From the NCBI RefSeq assembly GCF_000372825.1, contig NZ_KB910516.1, positions 404,011-468,010 of the forward strand: a stretch of 64,000 nucleotides of DNA, written 5' to 3'. A program made the translations under genes and the position numbers. Below, piece after piece: positions 1 to 8,894 of this stretch (its first letter is position 1; each line of letters opens with the position of its first letter). This DNA is from Methylobacterium sp. 77. Its GTDB lineage: Bacteria > Pseudomonadota > Alphaproteobacteria > Rhizobiales > Beijerinckiaceae. The notes beneath the pieces are model-generated. The model did no database searches and was not told the DNA's origin. It saw only the letters and a program-made list of their open reading frames with translations.

Positions 1-119
1 TTGAACTGCTCGCCCTTGCCGATGTTCACCGCCTTGATCGTGTAGGGAAGCCCGGCTTCCTCGAGAAATATCGTCACCTTGTGGCCGTTCGGCGTTGGCC
101 AATAATGGAGGTCGATCAT
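1..119 (-). CDS. Glutathione S-transferase, Nu-class (YfcG/YghU-like), N-terminal fragment
   Basis: The reverse strand from ATG at 119 reads 39 codons and then leaves the window, so only the start of the thioredoxin-fold domain is present. The visible motif PTPNGHKVTIFLEE followed by GLPY is typical of the Nu-class GSTs YfcG and YghU, which bind glutathione and act as disulfide reductases or peroxidases. In this class the Thr-Pro-Asn-Gly segment contacts glutathione in place of a catalytic Tyr or Ser; this is family knowledge. It is transcribed leftwards and divergently from the rod-like gene at 302, with 182 bp between them. The C-terminal helical domain cannot be seen, so the subclass is likely but not proven. 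Confidence 0.85.
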   Translation of the reverse strand, partial: MIDLHYWPTPNGHKVTIFLEEAGLPYTIKAVNIGKGEQF

Positions 120-301
120 CGGAATCCCTTCCAGCGAGCCGCTGATAACCGAGCGGCGCTGAACGCCGAGGTGGAGACCGGCGGCATCGAGATCAAGCCG
201 GTGCTGATGGCTCGAATGCGATGGATTTTCCGTCCGATCGATTCACGAGTCGCGTGCTTGCATCCGCGTTCGCGGGGAAACCCGCATGGGAGACGAGCCC
301 C

Positions 302-535
302 ATGATCAGCGCGACCTCGATCAGCAGCGGCGGGATGGCGGTGGCCACCCAGCGCTTCAACAATGCGGCGGAATCCATCGCCACGGTCGGCACCAGCCTG
401 CCGAGCGCGACACAGGTGGACCTGTCGAGTTCGGCGGTGCAACTGATCGAGAGCAAGGCCGAGTTCGGTATCAACGCCGCCGTGCTGAAATCATCCCTCG
501 ATACCGACAGGCGCGTCCTCGACATCCTCGTCTAG
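302..535 (+). CDS. Mini flagellar basal-body rod-like protein (77 aa)
   Basis: The 77-aa product looks like the N- and C-terminal helices of a flagellar rod/hook protein (FlgB/FlgC/FlgG type) joined with no middle domain. Residues 1-30 (ISSGGMAVATQRFNNAAESI) match the N-terminal rod pattern of small residues and amphipathic helix. Residues 40-77 (VDLSSSAVQLIESKAEFG, then NAAVLKSSLDTDRRVLDIL) match the C-terminal pattern that ends in a heptad helix. FlgC proteins are usually about 135 aa. I chose ATG 302 because the rod-like sequence begins there and a GGGAGACG stretch precedes it; a longer in-frame start at 221 adds unrelated residues. No flagellar operon is in view. It could be a rod paralogue or an unrelated secreted helical-hairpin protein. 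Confidence 0.6.
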   Translation: MISATSISSGGMAVATQRFNNAAESIATVGTSLPSATQVDLSSSAVQLIESKAEFGINAAVLKSSLDTDRRVLDILV

Positions 536-586
536 CATCCGCGGAGGATCGTGGCAGGCCGACCCCATCGACGGAGGATCCACTCG

Positions 587-781
587 ATGACGATCACGGT
601 TTCGCTGAACTCGCTCGGCCTCCTGAAAGCGCTCGACGTCGTGATGACCGCGCGCTCCGACGCCTTGCACAGGCGGGAGACCGAGCCGAGACTGGTATCC
701 GTCAATGTGGGCGCGTCTACGGCTCCGACCCTGTCGGCCCGCCCCACAGGTCAGGACCGTATCGTCGACCTGATGGTCTAG
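587..781 (+). CDS. Hypothetical protein, 64 aa, next to the mini rod protein
   Basis: I do not recognise this family. The ATG at 587 has a strong ribosome-binding site (GGAGG at 573-577) and lies 51 bp after the rod-like gene, so the two are probably co-transcribed. The product starts with a short apolar segment (SLNSLGLLKALDVVMTA), has a basic middle, and ends RIVDLMV. That ending resembles the RVLDILV terminus of its upstream neighbour. The shared ending could mean a common export or assembly signal, or a short degenerate paralogue. A weaker in-frame start at 551 exists but has no ribosome-binding site. Confidence 0.5.
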   Translation: MTITVSLNSLGLLKALDVVMTARSDALHRRETEPRLVSVNVGASTAPTLSARPTGQDRIVDLMV

Positions 782-853
782 TGATGGATCGATGTTCTAA
801 AAATTAACCTGGCGCGACGAGGATCGGCTGCAGATTAAAGCGGGATTCATGAC

Positions 854-1105
854 GTGACCACCAATCGTCGCAGCGCGTCCCGGAAAGATGCATTTCGCAT
901 CGGGGCGCTTTCCTTCGGAGATCGGCAGGCCGATATCGATTGTCTCGTCTGGGACCAATCCGAGACTGGCGCGCAGATCGAGGTCGAGACGCCGGACGCG
1001 ATTCCGAACGAATTCACCCTCGTCATGACGGCCTACGCCAAGCCCCGTGCCTGCACGGTCGTGTGGAGGCGGGAGCGCAAGCTCGGCGTGGCGTTCGCCG
1101 TATGA
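854..1105 (+). CDS. PilZ domain protein (83 aa)
   Basis: This is a single short PilZ domain, the family that binds cyclic di-GMP. The DxSxxG signature appears as DQSETGAQIEV around residues 35-45, and the usual C-terminal strand pair is seen as ACTVVWRRERKLGVAFAV. The N-terminal part contains RRSASRKD, which could supply the RxxxR ligand arginines. The start is GTG 854: an ATG at 849 is in another frame and stops at once. It follows the two small genes at 302 and 587 on the same strand (72 bp gap), which suggests a surface or motility context. It could act as a small c-di-GMP effector. Whether it binds the nucleotide cannot be judged from sequence alone. Confidence 0.8.
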   Translation: MTTNRRSASRKDAFRIGALSFGDRQADIDCLVWDQSETGAQIEVETPDAIPNEFTLVMTAYAKPRACTVVWRRERKLGVAFAV

Positions 1106-1247
1106 CATCGCCCCCGCCCGTTGCGTCGGTCACGACGACGGGGCTCGGAAAAATGCCGTCCTCGTTCATCATCACCCCGCTTATCGATCCGACGCGCTTG
1201 CTGTTTCCCATCAGAGAACGTACTTCCGCAACTGCGCGCGAGCGTGT

Positions 1248-1324
<77 letters not shown>

Positions 1325-1373
1325 ATCGCGTGTTCGTCGGCCGTTCCATCCTGCAGGAGCTATCGAACTCACG

Positions 1374-1685
1374 ATGCCGAGCGCCCGGATTTACCAGCCC
1401 GCCAAGGATGCGTCGCAATCCGGCATGGCCCGCACCAAGGCGTGGCTCCTCGAATTCGACCAGGATTCTCCGCGCGACACCGACCCCCTGATGGGATGGA
1501 CCGGATCGTCGGACATGCTGCAGCAGGTTCGCCTCTCGTTCGAGACCCAGGACGAGGCCGTTGCCTACGCCACCCGGAACGGCATCACCTACCGGGTCGA
1601 GCAGCCTCAGAAGCCCGCCATCCGCAAGGGTCTGTCCTACTCGGACAATTTCAAGTTCAACCGCACGGCGCCCTGGACGCACTGA
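1374..1685 (+). CDS. NADH:ubiquinone oxidoreductase 18-kDa accessory subunit (NDUFS4-like, ETC complex I family)
   Basis: The 103-aa product belongs to the ETC complex I subunit conserved region family (mitochondrial NDUFS4/AQDQ). Alphaproteobacteria carry it as a supernumerary subunit at the interface of the NADH module. Recognisable features are the opening MPSARIYQPAKDASQSG, the central WTGSSDMLQQVRLSF, the EAVAYATRNGI helix, and the basic C-terminus SYSDNFKFNR. The ATG at 1374 is preceded by CAGGAG at 1353-1358. It lies just downstream of tRNA-Pro. As usual in alphaproteobacteria, it is separate from the main nuo operon, which is not in this window. Confidence 0.9.
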   Translation: MPSARIYQPAKDASQSGMARTKAWLLEFDQDSPRDTDPLMGWTGSSDMLQQVRLSFETQDEAVAYATRNGITYRVEQPQKPAIRKGLSYSDNFKFNRTAPWTH

Positions 1686-1718
1686 TACGTCGGGCATGCG
1701 AGCGATCACCCATCAGCA

Positions 1719-1826
1719 TCAGAGCTGAATCAGGATGGTGATCGCTCCGAAGATCAGGACCGACGACACGGCGACGGCGAGCAGGATGAGAGCGGCGCGC
1801 GATTCGCGCAGGTCGTTATCGGTCAT
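1719..1826 (-). CDS. Small putative single-pass membrane protein (35 aa)
   Basis: The reverse strand encodes 35 residues from ATG 1826: a charged N-terminus (MTDNDLRESRA) and then one hydrophobic segment (ALILLAVAVSSVLIFGAITI) ending in LIQL. The arrangement, with a short cytosolic head and a transmembrane helix reaching the C-terminus, is typical of bacterial membrane microproteins. No strong ribosome-binding site is visible, so expression is uncertain. It lies between two convergent genes, and I know no family for it. Confidence 0.45.
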   Translation of the reverse strand: MTDNDLRESRAALILLAVAVSSVLIFGAITILIQL

Positions 1827-1897
1827 CGAACGAGCTTAATCCCTGCCGACGCCGCCGCCAATCCGACTTTCCCCGTCGGGACGGTCCGACGTCATCC

Positions 1898-2374
1898 CTA
1901 TCGAGCCGGCTGGCGCTCGCTCCATTCCGCATAAGGGTTGGTCCCGGTCTCGACGGGCAAGTGACGCACCTTCATCGGCTGCTCGTCGAGCGGACGAGCG
2001 AGTTCGGCGTAAATGCCGGCACCGAGCATGCCATGAACCTCCGCCTCCTCGGCCGTATAGGCGAAAAACGCCTGCTTGATTCCGGCGAGCCGCATGGCCG
2101 CGTGACACATCGGACAGGGGCGTCCGCTGGCATAGACGATACACTCATCGAGCTTGGGACGGCCGAGGGTCTGCGAGACCTCACGCAGGGCCACCATCTC
2201 GGCATGGTCGGTGGGATCGTTGCTGCGATGGATGGTGTTCACGGCGCGGCAGATCACCTGCCCGTCGCGTACGATCACGGCGCCGTAAGGTCTGCCGCCC
2301 TCCGCGACGTTGTTGGTGGCGAGGATCACCGCATCGCGCAGGTGGCGTTCGTGGTTCATCATCTCGTCCGGCAT
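1898..2374 (-). CDS. Nucleoside/cytidine deaminase family protein (TadA/GuaD fold)
   Basis: This is a zinc-dependent deaminase of 158 aa. The catalytic set is complete: HAE at residues 57-59 (His zinc ligand, Glu proton shuttle) and PCPMC at 86-90 (Cys87 and Cys90 zinc ligands). The pattern NHERHLRDAVILATNN with RPYGAVIVRDG and YAELARPLDEQP fits the guanine/nucleoside deaminase branch better than tRNA-specific TadA, but substrate cannot be set by sight. The start at 2374 is supported by GGAG nine bases upstream; a longer frame to 2425 lacks support. It lies 26 nt downstream of the radical SAM gene on the same strand, probably in one transcript. Confidence 0.85.
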   Translation of the reverse strand: MPDEMMNHERHLRDAVILATNNVAEGGRPYGAVIVRDGQVICRAVNTIHRSNDPTDHAEMVALREVSQTLGRPKLDECIVYASGRPCPMCHAAMRLAGIKQAFFAYTAEEAEVHGMLGAGIYAELARPLDEQPMKVRHLPVETGTNPYAEWSERQPAR

Positions 2375-2400
2375 CGACGGCAATCTCCGTATCGTGGCTC

Positions 2401-3477
2401 TCAGAACGCGTAGCGAACCTGACAATAGGGCATGCGCTCGGCCAGCAGCGCCTTGAATCGGGCGATCCAGCGACCCTTCCAGCCGCTGCGATAGCGCAGG
2501 TTATCGCCGCCGCCTTCCGAGCGCTTGCCTTCCTGGATATCGGGGCGCCAGAGCAGGTCCTCCGCCCGCGGGTGCCAGCGCAGATTGACCGCGTGCAGGT
2601 CCGCATTGTGGGTGAGCAGGATGATCTCGGCCTTGAGCTGGGCCTTGGCCGCCGGCCCGATCCCGTCGTCGAGGGCCGCGAACAGGGCGCGCCAATCCGC
2701 CTCCCACCCTTCGTAGAGGATGACGGGCGAGAAATTGACGTGCACCTCGTAGCCGGCCGCCACGAAATCATCGATGGCCGCGATCCGCTCGGACATCGGG
2801 GCGGTGCGAACGTCCACCACCTTCGCGATCCGTTCGGGCATGAGCGAGAAGCGGATGCGGGTCTTGCCCTGAGGGTCGTAGGTCAGGAGATCGCGGTTCA
2901 CGGCCTTAGTGGCGAAGGACGCCTTGGCGTTGGGCAGATCACGAAACAAAGCGACCATGTCGCGGACGCTGTCGGATAGCGAGGCATCCACGGAGAGATC
3001 GCCGTTCTCGCCGAGGTCATAGACCCAATGGGCCGCATCCACCGTATCAGGGGTGACGAGCGGCCCCTGCCGTGCGGCGTGCCGGGCGATCGCACCGCAG
3101 ACCTGCTCGACATTCACGAAGAGCGAGATCGGATTGGCGAAGCCCTTGCGGCGCGGGACGTAGCAATAGGCGCAGGCCATCGCGCAACCGTTGGAGGTGG
3201 ACGGGGCGATGAAATGGGCGCTGCGCCCGTTCGGCCGCATCGCCAGCCCCTTCTTCACGCCGAGCACCAGCGTCGATCGCTTGATCCGCAACCAATCCTC
3301 GGCGGATCCCTCGTTGCCGTGCAGGTTCGGGATGTTCCAGTGCGACGGGACCTCGATCCGCGTCGCCTGTGGAAAGCGGTCGAAGATCGCACGACCGCGC
3401 GCGAACTCGGCGACGGCCGGCTCGTGGTAGATCGTGCTGATGTCGATCAGGTCCCGTGCGCCCACAGGTCGCGTCAC
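2401..3477 (-). CDS. Spore photoproduct lyase-like radical SAM protein
   Basis: The 358-aa product has the radical SAM cluster motif CxxxCxxC at Cys98, Cys102 and Cys105 (NGCAMACAYCYVPRRKGF) and resembles spore photoproduct lyase (SplB) and its homologues in non-sporulating bacteria. SplB repairs the thymine dimer 5-thyminyl-5,6-dihydrothymine by direct reversal with S-adenosylmethionine. The context around the cluster (FIAPSTSNGCAMACAYCY) and the later TKAVNRDLL and VHVNFSPVI segments fit that family. The organism type suggested by the window does not sporulate, so the natural substrate is unclear. It is the upstream partner of the deaminase gene. It could be a DNA-lesion lyase or a radical SAM enzyme of unknown target. 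Confidence 0.8.
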   Translation of the reverse strand: MTRPVGARDLIDISTIYHEPAVAEFARGRAIFDRFPQATRIEVPSHWNIPNLHGNEGSAEDWLRIKRSTLVLGVKKGLAMRPNGRSAHFIAPSTSNGCAMACAYCYVPRRKGFANPISLFVNVEQVCGAIARHAARQGPLVTPDTVDAAHWVYDLGENGDLSVDASLSDSVRDMVALFRDLPNAKASFATKAVNRDLLTYDPQGKTRIRFSLMPERIAKVVDVRTAPMSERIAAIDDFVAAGYEVHVNFSPVILYEGWEADWRALFAALDDGIGPAAKAQLKAEIILLTHNADLHAVNLRWHPRAEDLLWRPDIQEGKRSEGGGDNLRYRSGWKGRWIARFKALLAERMPYCQVRYAF

Positions 3478-3493
3478 CGCGCTCGGCGGACGG

Positions 3494-4249
3494 TCACAGC
3501 CGCGCCAGGAGTTCGGCCTTCTTGGCCGAGAATTCCGCTTCCGTGAGCACGCCCTTGCGATGCAGATCGGACAGGCGTTCCAGCGTCGAGAGCACGTCGG
3601 CGGAGGGGGCGCTCGTCTGGTAGGTTTCCGGCTCGGAGACCGGGCGAGGGCGTTCCTCGCTGCGGACGGGCATCTCGATCGGATCGGGATGGAACGGCTT
3701 TGGATCGAGGGATCTCTCGGGTGCCGGTGACGTGCTCACCCGCTGAAGCGATTCGAGATCGACATAACCGCTGCGGCCGGTGAATCGGAGGCTCTGGGTA
3801 CTGCCTTGCTGCTGCGACACGCCGGAAATGTCGTAATGGCCGGTATCGTAGAGGACCAGCGTTCCCGCGCTCTCGACCGCGAGCAGGCGGCTGTCGGGGA
3901 AGTATGCGTAGCGCATGCTGTTCTGCGACCCCGACGTCGCCGGCCGGCCGAGTTCGGCGGGCCACCAATTCGCCGGGGCCGCACCGTCGTCCCATCCTCC
4001 GGCGGGAAGGGAATCGGCCAGATCGGAGCAGATCGCCGCCACCCGTGATTTCAGGTTTGCATCGAACATGTTGCCGATCATGGTCATGCCGCCGGACGAC
4101 CATTGTCCGAAACCACCGAGTTCCGGATGATTGAACTGAGCCATCGTGCCATGGCCCGCCTCGAGCGCACGCATGAGATGGCGGACGGCATCGATGCTGA
4201 CGCCATGCCGGTCAGCGACGGTCTGCAGGACGGAGGGTCTGTCGGGCAT
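3494..4249 (-). CDS. SHOCT domain protein
   Basis: The 251-aa product ends in a short SHOCT domain (LERLSDLHRKGVLTEAEF, then KKAELLARL), a small oligomerisation or interaction module found at protein termini. Residues 1-45 look like a conserved N-terminal helical region (SVLQTVADRHGVSIDAVRHL). The middle is a Gly/Ser-rich region with many aromatic residues (GGFGQWSSGGMTMIGNMF), followed by a Pro-rich linker before SHOCT. ATG 4249 was chosen for the GGAG six bases upstream; the frame extends to 4339 without support. The enzymatic role, if any, is unknown. It lies 16 bp downstream of the radical SAM gene's promoter side and is read in the same direction. Confidence 0.7.
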   Translation of the reverse strand: MPDRPSVLQTVADRHGVSIDAVRHLMRALEAGHGTMAQFNHPELGGFGQWSSGGMTMIGNMFDANLKSRVAAICSDLADSLPAGGWDDGAAPANWWPAELGRPATSGSQNSMRYAYFPDSRLLAVESAGTLVLYDTGHYDISGVSQQQGSTQSLRFTGRSGYVDLESLQRVSTSPAPERSLDPKPFHPDPIEMPVRSEERPRPVSEPETYQTSAPSADVLSTLERLSDLHRKGVLTEAEFSAKKAELLARL

Positions 4250-4444
4250 GGGCTGACTCCAGGAAGGCGACCGTATCGCGCGCGGCACAGCGACCCGATC
4301 ATAGTACGGCCTCGCCCGGAATAGCGTCCCGCACCGCAAAAAGTTTCCACCGTCGCGGACCTTAGGGCCAAGCGTGAGCGTTCACTCGGCGGATTTCATG
4401 CCGTCGGGCTCGGCGCAACGCTGCGAGCCCCCCCTGGAGTGATC

Positions 4445-6721
4445 ATGGTCGCGAAGAACCCCCAGATGCAGCAGGCCGCCGGGCAGACGAAGGCGGCGCG
4501 ATCGCGCATCAAAGAGGGAGCGCCTTACCCGCTGGGCGCGACCTGGGACGGTCTCGGCGTCAACTTCGCCCTGTTCTCGGCCCATGCGACGAAGGTCGAG
4601 CTCTGTCTCTTCGACGATGCCGGAGAGCAGGAGCTCGAGCGGATCGAACTGCCTGAATACACCGATGAGATCTGGCACGGCTATCTGCCCGATGCCCGGC
4701 CCGGAACGATCTACGGCTACCGCGTTCACGGCCCCTACGAGCCCAAGGCCGGCCACCGCTTCAACCCGAACAAGCTGCTGATCGACCCCTACGCCAAGGG
4801 CCTCGTCGGCTCCATCACCTGGAACCCGGCCTTGTTCGGCTACCAGATGGAGACCGGCGACGACCTGACCTTCGACGAGCGCGATTCCGCGCCGTTCACC
4901 CGCCGCAGCCGCGTGATCGATCCGGCCTTTACCTGGGGCCGGGACCGCAAGCCGCACGTGCCGTGGGAGAAGACGATCTTCTACGAGACCCACGTGAAGG
5001 GGTTCACCAAGCTGCATCCGGCCGTGCCGGAGAAGCTGCGCGGCACCTATGCCGGTCTCGGCAATCCGGCCGTGCTCGACTACATCAAGAGCCTCGGCGT
5101 CACCTCGGTCGAGTTGCTGCCCGTCCATGCCTTCGTGCAGGACGACTATCTCCAGGAAAAGAACCTGGTGAATTACTGGGGCTACAACACCATCTCCTTC
5201 TTCACCCCGGCGCGGCGCTACGCGGCGGTGCCGGATTTCGCCTTCTCCGAGTTCAAGGAGATGGTGGCGCGCATGCACGGCGCCGGCCTCGAAGTGATCC
5301 TCGACGTGGTCTACAACCACACGGCCGAGGGCAACGAAAAGGGCCCGACCCTGTCGTTCAAGGGCGTCGACAACGCGTCCTACTACCGGCTGATGCCCGG
5401 CGACGAGCGCTACTACATCAACGATACCGGCACGGGTAACACCTTCAACCTGTCGCATCCGCGCGTGCTGCAGCTCGTCACCGATTCCCTGCGCTACTGG
5501 GCGACGGAGATGCGGGTCGACGGCTTCCGCTTCGACCTCGCCACCATCCTCGGGCGCGAGCCGCACGGTTTCGACGAGGGCGGCGGCTTCCTCGATACGT
5601 GTCGGCAGGATCCGGTGCTGAACGCGGTGAAGCTCATCGCCGAGCCGTGGGATTGCGGCCCGGGCGGCTATCAGGTCGGCGGCTTCCCGCCGGGCTGGGC
5701 AGAGTGGAACGACCGTTTCCGCGACGACGTCCGCGGGTATTGGCGCGGCGATTCCGGCCTGCTGCCGAGCCTCGCCTCGCGCATCACAGGATCGGCGGAC
5801 AAGTTCAACAAGCGCGGACGCAAGCCCTGGGCTTCGGTGAATTTCCTGACCGCCCATGACGGCTTCACGCTCAACGACACAGTCTCGTATAACGAGAAGC
5901 ACAACCTCGCGAATGGCGAGGACGGACGGGACGGGCACTCCCACAATCTCTCGAATAATTACGGCGTCGAGGGTCCGACCGACGACGAGGCGATCCGCGC
6001 GGTGCGCCTGCGCCAGATGCGCAATCTGATGGCGACGCTGTTCCTGTCGCGTGGCACGCCGATGCTGCTGGCCGGCGACGAGTTCGCCCGGACCCAAGGC
6101 GGCAACAACAACGCCTATTGCCAGGACAACGAGATCTCCTGGCTCGACTGGGAGGGGATCGACGACGCGGGGCGTGATCTCGCCGAGTTCACTCAGCGCC
6201 TGACGATCCTGCGCGAGGCGCTCCCTATCCTCACGCGGGGCCGCTTCCTGAGCGGAGCCTATGACGAGGATCTCGGCGTCAAGGACGTGACATGGCTTCG
6301 TCCGGACGGCGAGGAGATGTCTTCGGAGAATTGGTCGGATGGGGGCGCGCATTCCATCGCCGTCCTGCTCGACGGCCGCGCCCAGGCATCGGGCATTCAC
6401 CGTCGGGGCGGGGATGCCACGCTCCTGATCCTCTACAATGCCTATAGCGACCTCGTCTCCTTCACCCTGCCGAGTTCCGTCGGCGGTGGCGGCTGGACGC
6501 GCCTACTCGACACCAATCTGCCCGATAGCCAGGAGGCCGGCACCTGGGCCATCGGCGACCGCTACGACGTCACGGGGCGGTCGATGCTGATGTTCGTCCT
6601 CAAGCCCGAGGATGTGGATGGCGGTGAATCGACCGAAATGGAGCGATCCTACCAGCACGTCATGCAGGCCTTCGAACGGGCGAATATCGAGAGCGTGCGC
6701 TTCGCCCATCCGGCGACGTAA
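4445..6721 (+). CDS. glgX: Glycogen debranching enzyme GlgX (GH13 isoamylase type)
   Basis: GlgX hydrolyses alpha-1,6 branches of phosphorylase-trimmed glycogen. The 758-aa product has the N-terminal CBM48 region (residues about 20-120, starting [19 protein letters not shown]) and then a GH13 barrel. Catalytic motifs are present: nucleophile Asp in GFRFDLA near residue 363, acid/base Glu in IAEPWD near 399, and the transition-state Asp in TAHDGF near 471. [10 protein letters not shown] and [20 protein letters not shown] are typical of the family. ATG 4445 is preferred over the in-frame GTG 4439 because GGAG at 4436-4439 then has proper spacing. No other glg genes are adjacent. A stem-loop follows the stop codon. 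Confidence 0.95.
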   Translation: MVAKNPQMQQAAGQTKAARSRIKEGAPYPLGATWDGLGVNFALFSAHATKVELCLFDDAGEQELERIELPEYTDEIWHGYLPDARPGTIYGYRVHGPYEPKAGHRFNPNKLLIDPYAKGLVGSITWNPALFGYQMETGDDLTFDERDSAPFTRRSRVIDPAFTWGRDRKPHVPWEKTIFYETHVKGFTKLHPAVPEKLRGTYAGLGNPAVLDYIKSLGVTSVELLPVHAFVQDDYLQEKNLVNYWGYNTISFFTPARRYAAVPDFAFSEFKEMVARMHGAGLEVILDVVYNHTAEGNEKGPTLSFKGVDNASYYRLMPGDERYYINDTGTGNTFNLSHPRVLQLVTDSLRYWATEMRVDGFRFDLATILGREPHGFDEGGGFLDTCRQDPVLNAVKLIAEPWDCGPGGYQVGGFPPGWAEWNDRFRDDVRGYWRGDSGLLPSLASRITGSADKFNKRGRKPWASVNFLTAHDGFTLNDTVSYNEKHNLANGEDGRDGHSHNLSNNYGVEGPTDDEAIRAVRLRQMRNLMATLFLSRGTPMLLAGDEFARTQGGNNNAYCQDNEISWLDWEGIDDAGRDLAEFTQRLTILREALPILTRGRFLSGAYDEDLGVKDVTWLRPDGEEMSSENWSDGGAHSIAVLLDGRAQASGIHRRGGDATLLILYNAYSDLVSFTLPSSVGGGGWTRLLDTNLPDSQEAGTWAIGDRYDVTGRSMLMFVLKPEDVDGGESTEMERSYQHVMQAFERANIESVRFAHPAT

Positions 6722-6736
6722 GCCTCACGCGTGTCC

Positions 6737-6768
6737 GACGACGCGGGTGTCTCCCGATCCGCGTCGTC
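6737..6768. terminator. Stem-loop after glgX
   Basis: A perfect 10-bp inverted repeat (GACGACGCGG and CCGCGTCGTC) encloses a 12-nt loop just after the glgX stop. There is no T-run, so intrinsic termination is unproven; it may instead protect the mRNA end. Confidence 0.4.
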
Positions 6769-6858
6769 AACACGGGTCTCTCCAAGGAAACGGATCCGAT
6801 CCGAGCCGTTGGACCTTACCGACCGACCCGTATCCCACGGCCCAACGATCGATTGATC

Positions 6859-8481
6859 ATGACCACTTCTCCCGAGACACCGCCTGCCGGTGAACAGCCG
6901 CGCGTGAGAACCGGGGCGGCGTCGGAGATCGCGGACCACAACAGCGATATCTTCTTCACCGCGGTCGAAGCCACCCGCATGCCGATGGTGGTCACCGACC
7001 CGCGGCAGGACGACAATCCGATTATCTTCGTCAACAAGGCCTTCGTCGCCATGACGGGCTATGGCCTCGAAGAGATCATCGGCCGCAATTGCCGCTTCCT
7101 CCAGGGACCCGACACCGACCGAGGGGTCGTGAGCGAATTGCGCCTCGCGATCGAGGGCCGGCGGGAATTCGCCACCGAAATCCTCAACTACCGCAAGGAC
7201 GGCTCGACCTTCTGGAACGCTCTGTTCGTGGCGCCGATCTATAATGCGGCGGGCGAGCTAGTCTACTTCTTCGCCTCGCAGCTCGACGTATCCCGCCGCC
7301 GCGACGCCGAGGAGGCCTTGGGCCAGGCCCAGAAGATGGAAGCCCTCGGGCAGCTCACCGGGGGCATCGCGCACGATTTCAACAACCTGCTCCAGGTCAT
7401 CGTCGGCTATGTCGACATCCTGAGCAATGGTCTCGACAATCCCGACGCCGACCGAAACCGCCTGCGGCGTGCGACCGACAACATCCGTACCGCCGCCGAA
7501 CGCGCCACGACCCTCACCCAGCAACTCCTCGCTTTCGCACGCAAGCAACGGCTGGATGGACGCGCGGTTAATCTCAATTCCCTGGTCAAGGGCATGGAGG
7601 AGATGGCGACCCGGACTTTCGGCGATGCGATCCGCGTGCGGTTCGATCTGCGTGAAGGCCTGTGGAATTGCCGGGTCGATCCGACACAGGCGGAGGTCGC
7701 GCTTCTCAACATCCTGATCAATGCGCGCGACGCCATGCCCGATGGCGGCGAACTCGTGATCTCGACGGACAATCAGGATGTCGCCGCAAACGATCTTCGC
7801 GGATCGGATCCCCTGCGCGAGGGGCGCTACGTCACGGTGACCATCACCGATACCGGGGTGGGAATTCCGCCGACGATCCTGGCGCGCGTGATGGACCCGT
7901 TCTTCTCCACCAAGGAGGAAGGCAAGGGCACCGGGCTCGGCCTGTCGATGGTCTATGGCTTCGCCAAGCAATCCGGCGGAGCGGCACAGATCGATTCCGT
8001 CGTAGGCAAGGGAACGAGCGTCCGATTGTCGTTTCCGGCCGCCGCCGACGATGACAGGCAGCCCAATCGCGCGGTCCAGCGGACGGTCGATCGCCAGGGT
8101 ACGGAAACGATCCTGATTGTCGACGACCGCGAGGACGTGGCCGAACTGGCCAGGACCATCCTGCGCGATTTCGGCTACACCTTGCTCATGGCTCAGAACG
8201 GTCGCGAGGCGCTGGACATCCTCGACTCGCAGGGATCTGTGGATCTGCTGTTCACCGATCTCATCATGCCTGGCGGCATGAACGGGGTCGTGCTCGCCCG
8301 CGAGGCCAAGCGGCGCCAGCCGCAGCTCAAGGTCCTGCTGACGACCGGCTATGCCGAAGCGAGCCTGGAACGAACCGATGCCGGGGGCTCGGAGTTCGAC
8401 CTTCTGAACAAGCCCTATCGCCGTACCGATCTGATCCGCCGCGTTCGCGCCATTCTCGACGGCCCGACCGGCATCAGCTGA
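6859..8481 (+). CDS. Blue-light LOV histidine kinase with C-terminal receiver (hybrid)
   Basis: The 540-aa product is a soluble photosensory kinase. A LOV/PAS domain (residues about 25-140) carries GRNCRFLQG, whose Cys near residue 77 forms the flavin adduct after blue light. A short coiled linker leads to a HisKA domain with the phospho-accepting His in [12 protein letters not shown] (near 171). The HATPase has N-box [16 protein letters not shown] and G-boxes TDTGVGIP and [15 protein letters not shown] receiver domain ends the protein, with the Asp in [11 protein letters not shown] (near 466). ATG 6859 is used; an in-frame TTG lies at 6853, and neither has a strong ribosome-binding site. No separate response regulator is adjacent, so output is probably through the attached receiver or a distant partner. 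Confidence 0.93.
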   Translation: MTTSPETPPAGEQPRVRTGAASEIADHNSDIFFTAVEATRMPMVVTDPRQDDNPIIFVNKAFVAMTGYGLEEIIGRNCRFLQGPDTDRGVVSELRLAIEGRREFATEILNYRKDGSTFWNALFVAPIYNAAGELVYFFASQLDVSRRRDAEEALGQAQKMEALGQLTGGIAHDFNNLLQVIVGYVDILSNGLDNPDADRNRLRRATDNIRTAAERATTLTQQLLAFARKQRLDGRAVNLNSLVKGMEEMATRTFGDAIRVRFDLREGLWNCRVDPTQAEVALLNILINARDAMPDGGELVISTDNQDVAANDLRGSDPLREGRYVTVTITDTGVGIPPTILARVMDPFFSTKEEGKGTGLGLSMVYGFAKQSGGAAQIDSVVGKGTSVRLSFPAAADDDRQPNRAVQRTVDRQGTETILIVDDREDVAELARTILRDFGYTLLMAQNGREALDILDSQGSVDLLFTDLIMPGGMNGVVLAREAKRRQPQLKVLLTTGYAEASLERTDAGGSEFDLLNKPYRRTDLIRRVRAILDGPTGIS

Positions 8482-8513
8482 GGAAACGGCGAGGGCCCGA
8501 AGGAGGCTCCGCC

Positions 8514-8825
8514 ATGCCACAGGGTGACAAGTCGAAATACACGGATAAGCAGGTTCGCAAGGCCGATCACATCGCGGAATCTTATGAGAAACGCGGCGTG
8601 CCGGAGAAGGAAGCCGAGGCCCGCGCCTGGGCGACCGTCAACAAGGACGATGGCGGCGGCAAGCATCCGGGTGGATCGGGCCGAGGCAAGGCTAGTTCCC
8701 ATCCGGCGGCCCGCAAGGGCGGAAAATCCGGCGGCAAGGCGTCGGCCTCACGCACGGCCGCGGAGCGCTCGGCCTCGGCGAAGAAAGCCGCCGAGACCCG
8801 CAAGCGCAACGCGGCGCAGGCTTGA
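8514..8825 (+). CDS. Basic Lys/Ala/Gly-rich protein (plasmid-stabilisation-like annotation family)
   Basis: This 103-aa protein has two parts. Residues 1-50 are a conserved helical unit (DKQVRKADHIAESYEKRG, then EKEAEARAWATVNK). The rest is a low-complexity tail rich in Gly, Lys, Ser and Ala (GGSGRGKASSHPAARKGG) resembling histone H1 or nucleoid-associated tails. Homologues in Methylobacterium are commonly labelled plasmid stabilisation protein, but the name has no mechanistic basis that I know of. The ribosome-binding site AAGGAGG is eight bases before ATG 8514. It follows the LOV kinase by 32 bp and may share its transcript. DNA binding or stress-related nucleoid function is inferred only from the tail. 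Confidence 0.75.
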   Translation: MPQGDKSKYTDKQVRKADHIAESYEKRGVPEKEAEARAWATVNKDDGGGKHPGGSGRGKASSHPAARKGGKSGGKASASRTAAERSASAKKAAETRKRNAAQA

Positions 8826-8835
8826 TCCGCCAAAA

Positions 8836-8867
8836 CGTCTCCCTGTTCCGGAGAGAACAGGGAGACG
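8836..8867. terminator. Bidirectional stem-loop between convergent genes
   Basis: A perfect 13-bp inverted repeat (CGTCTCCCTGTTC and its complement) with a 6-nt loop lies between the ends of the basic protein gene and icd. AAAA precedes it on the plus strand, which gives a T-run for icd transcription on the minus strand. Confidence 0.75.
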
Positions 8868-8894
8868 CTCGCCAGTCTTCGTCCCGCTCGCGTC

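Noticed and set aside
4382..6400. Long open frame on the minus strand opposite glgX (672 codons)
   Set aside because: It is the usual antisense open frame of GC-rich coding DNA; glgX has full catalytic motifs and a good ribosome-binding site on the plus strand.
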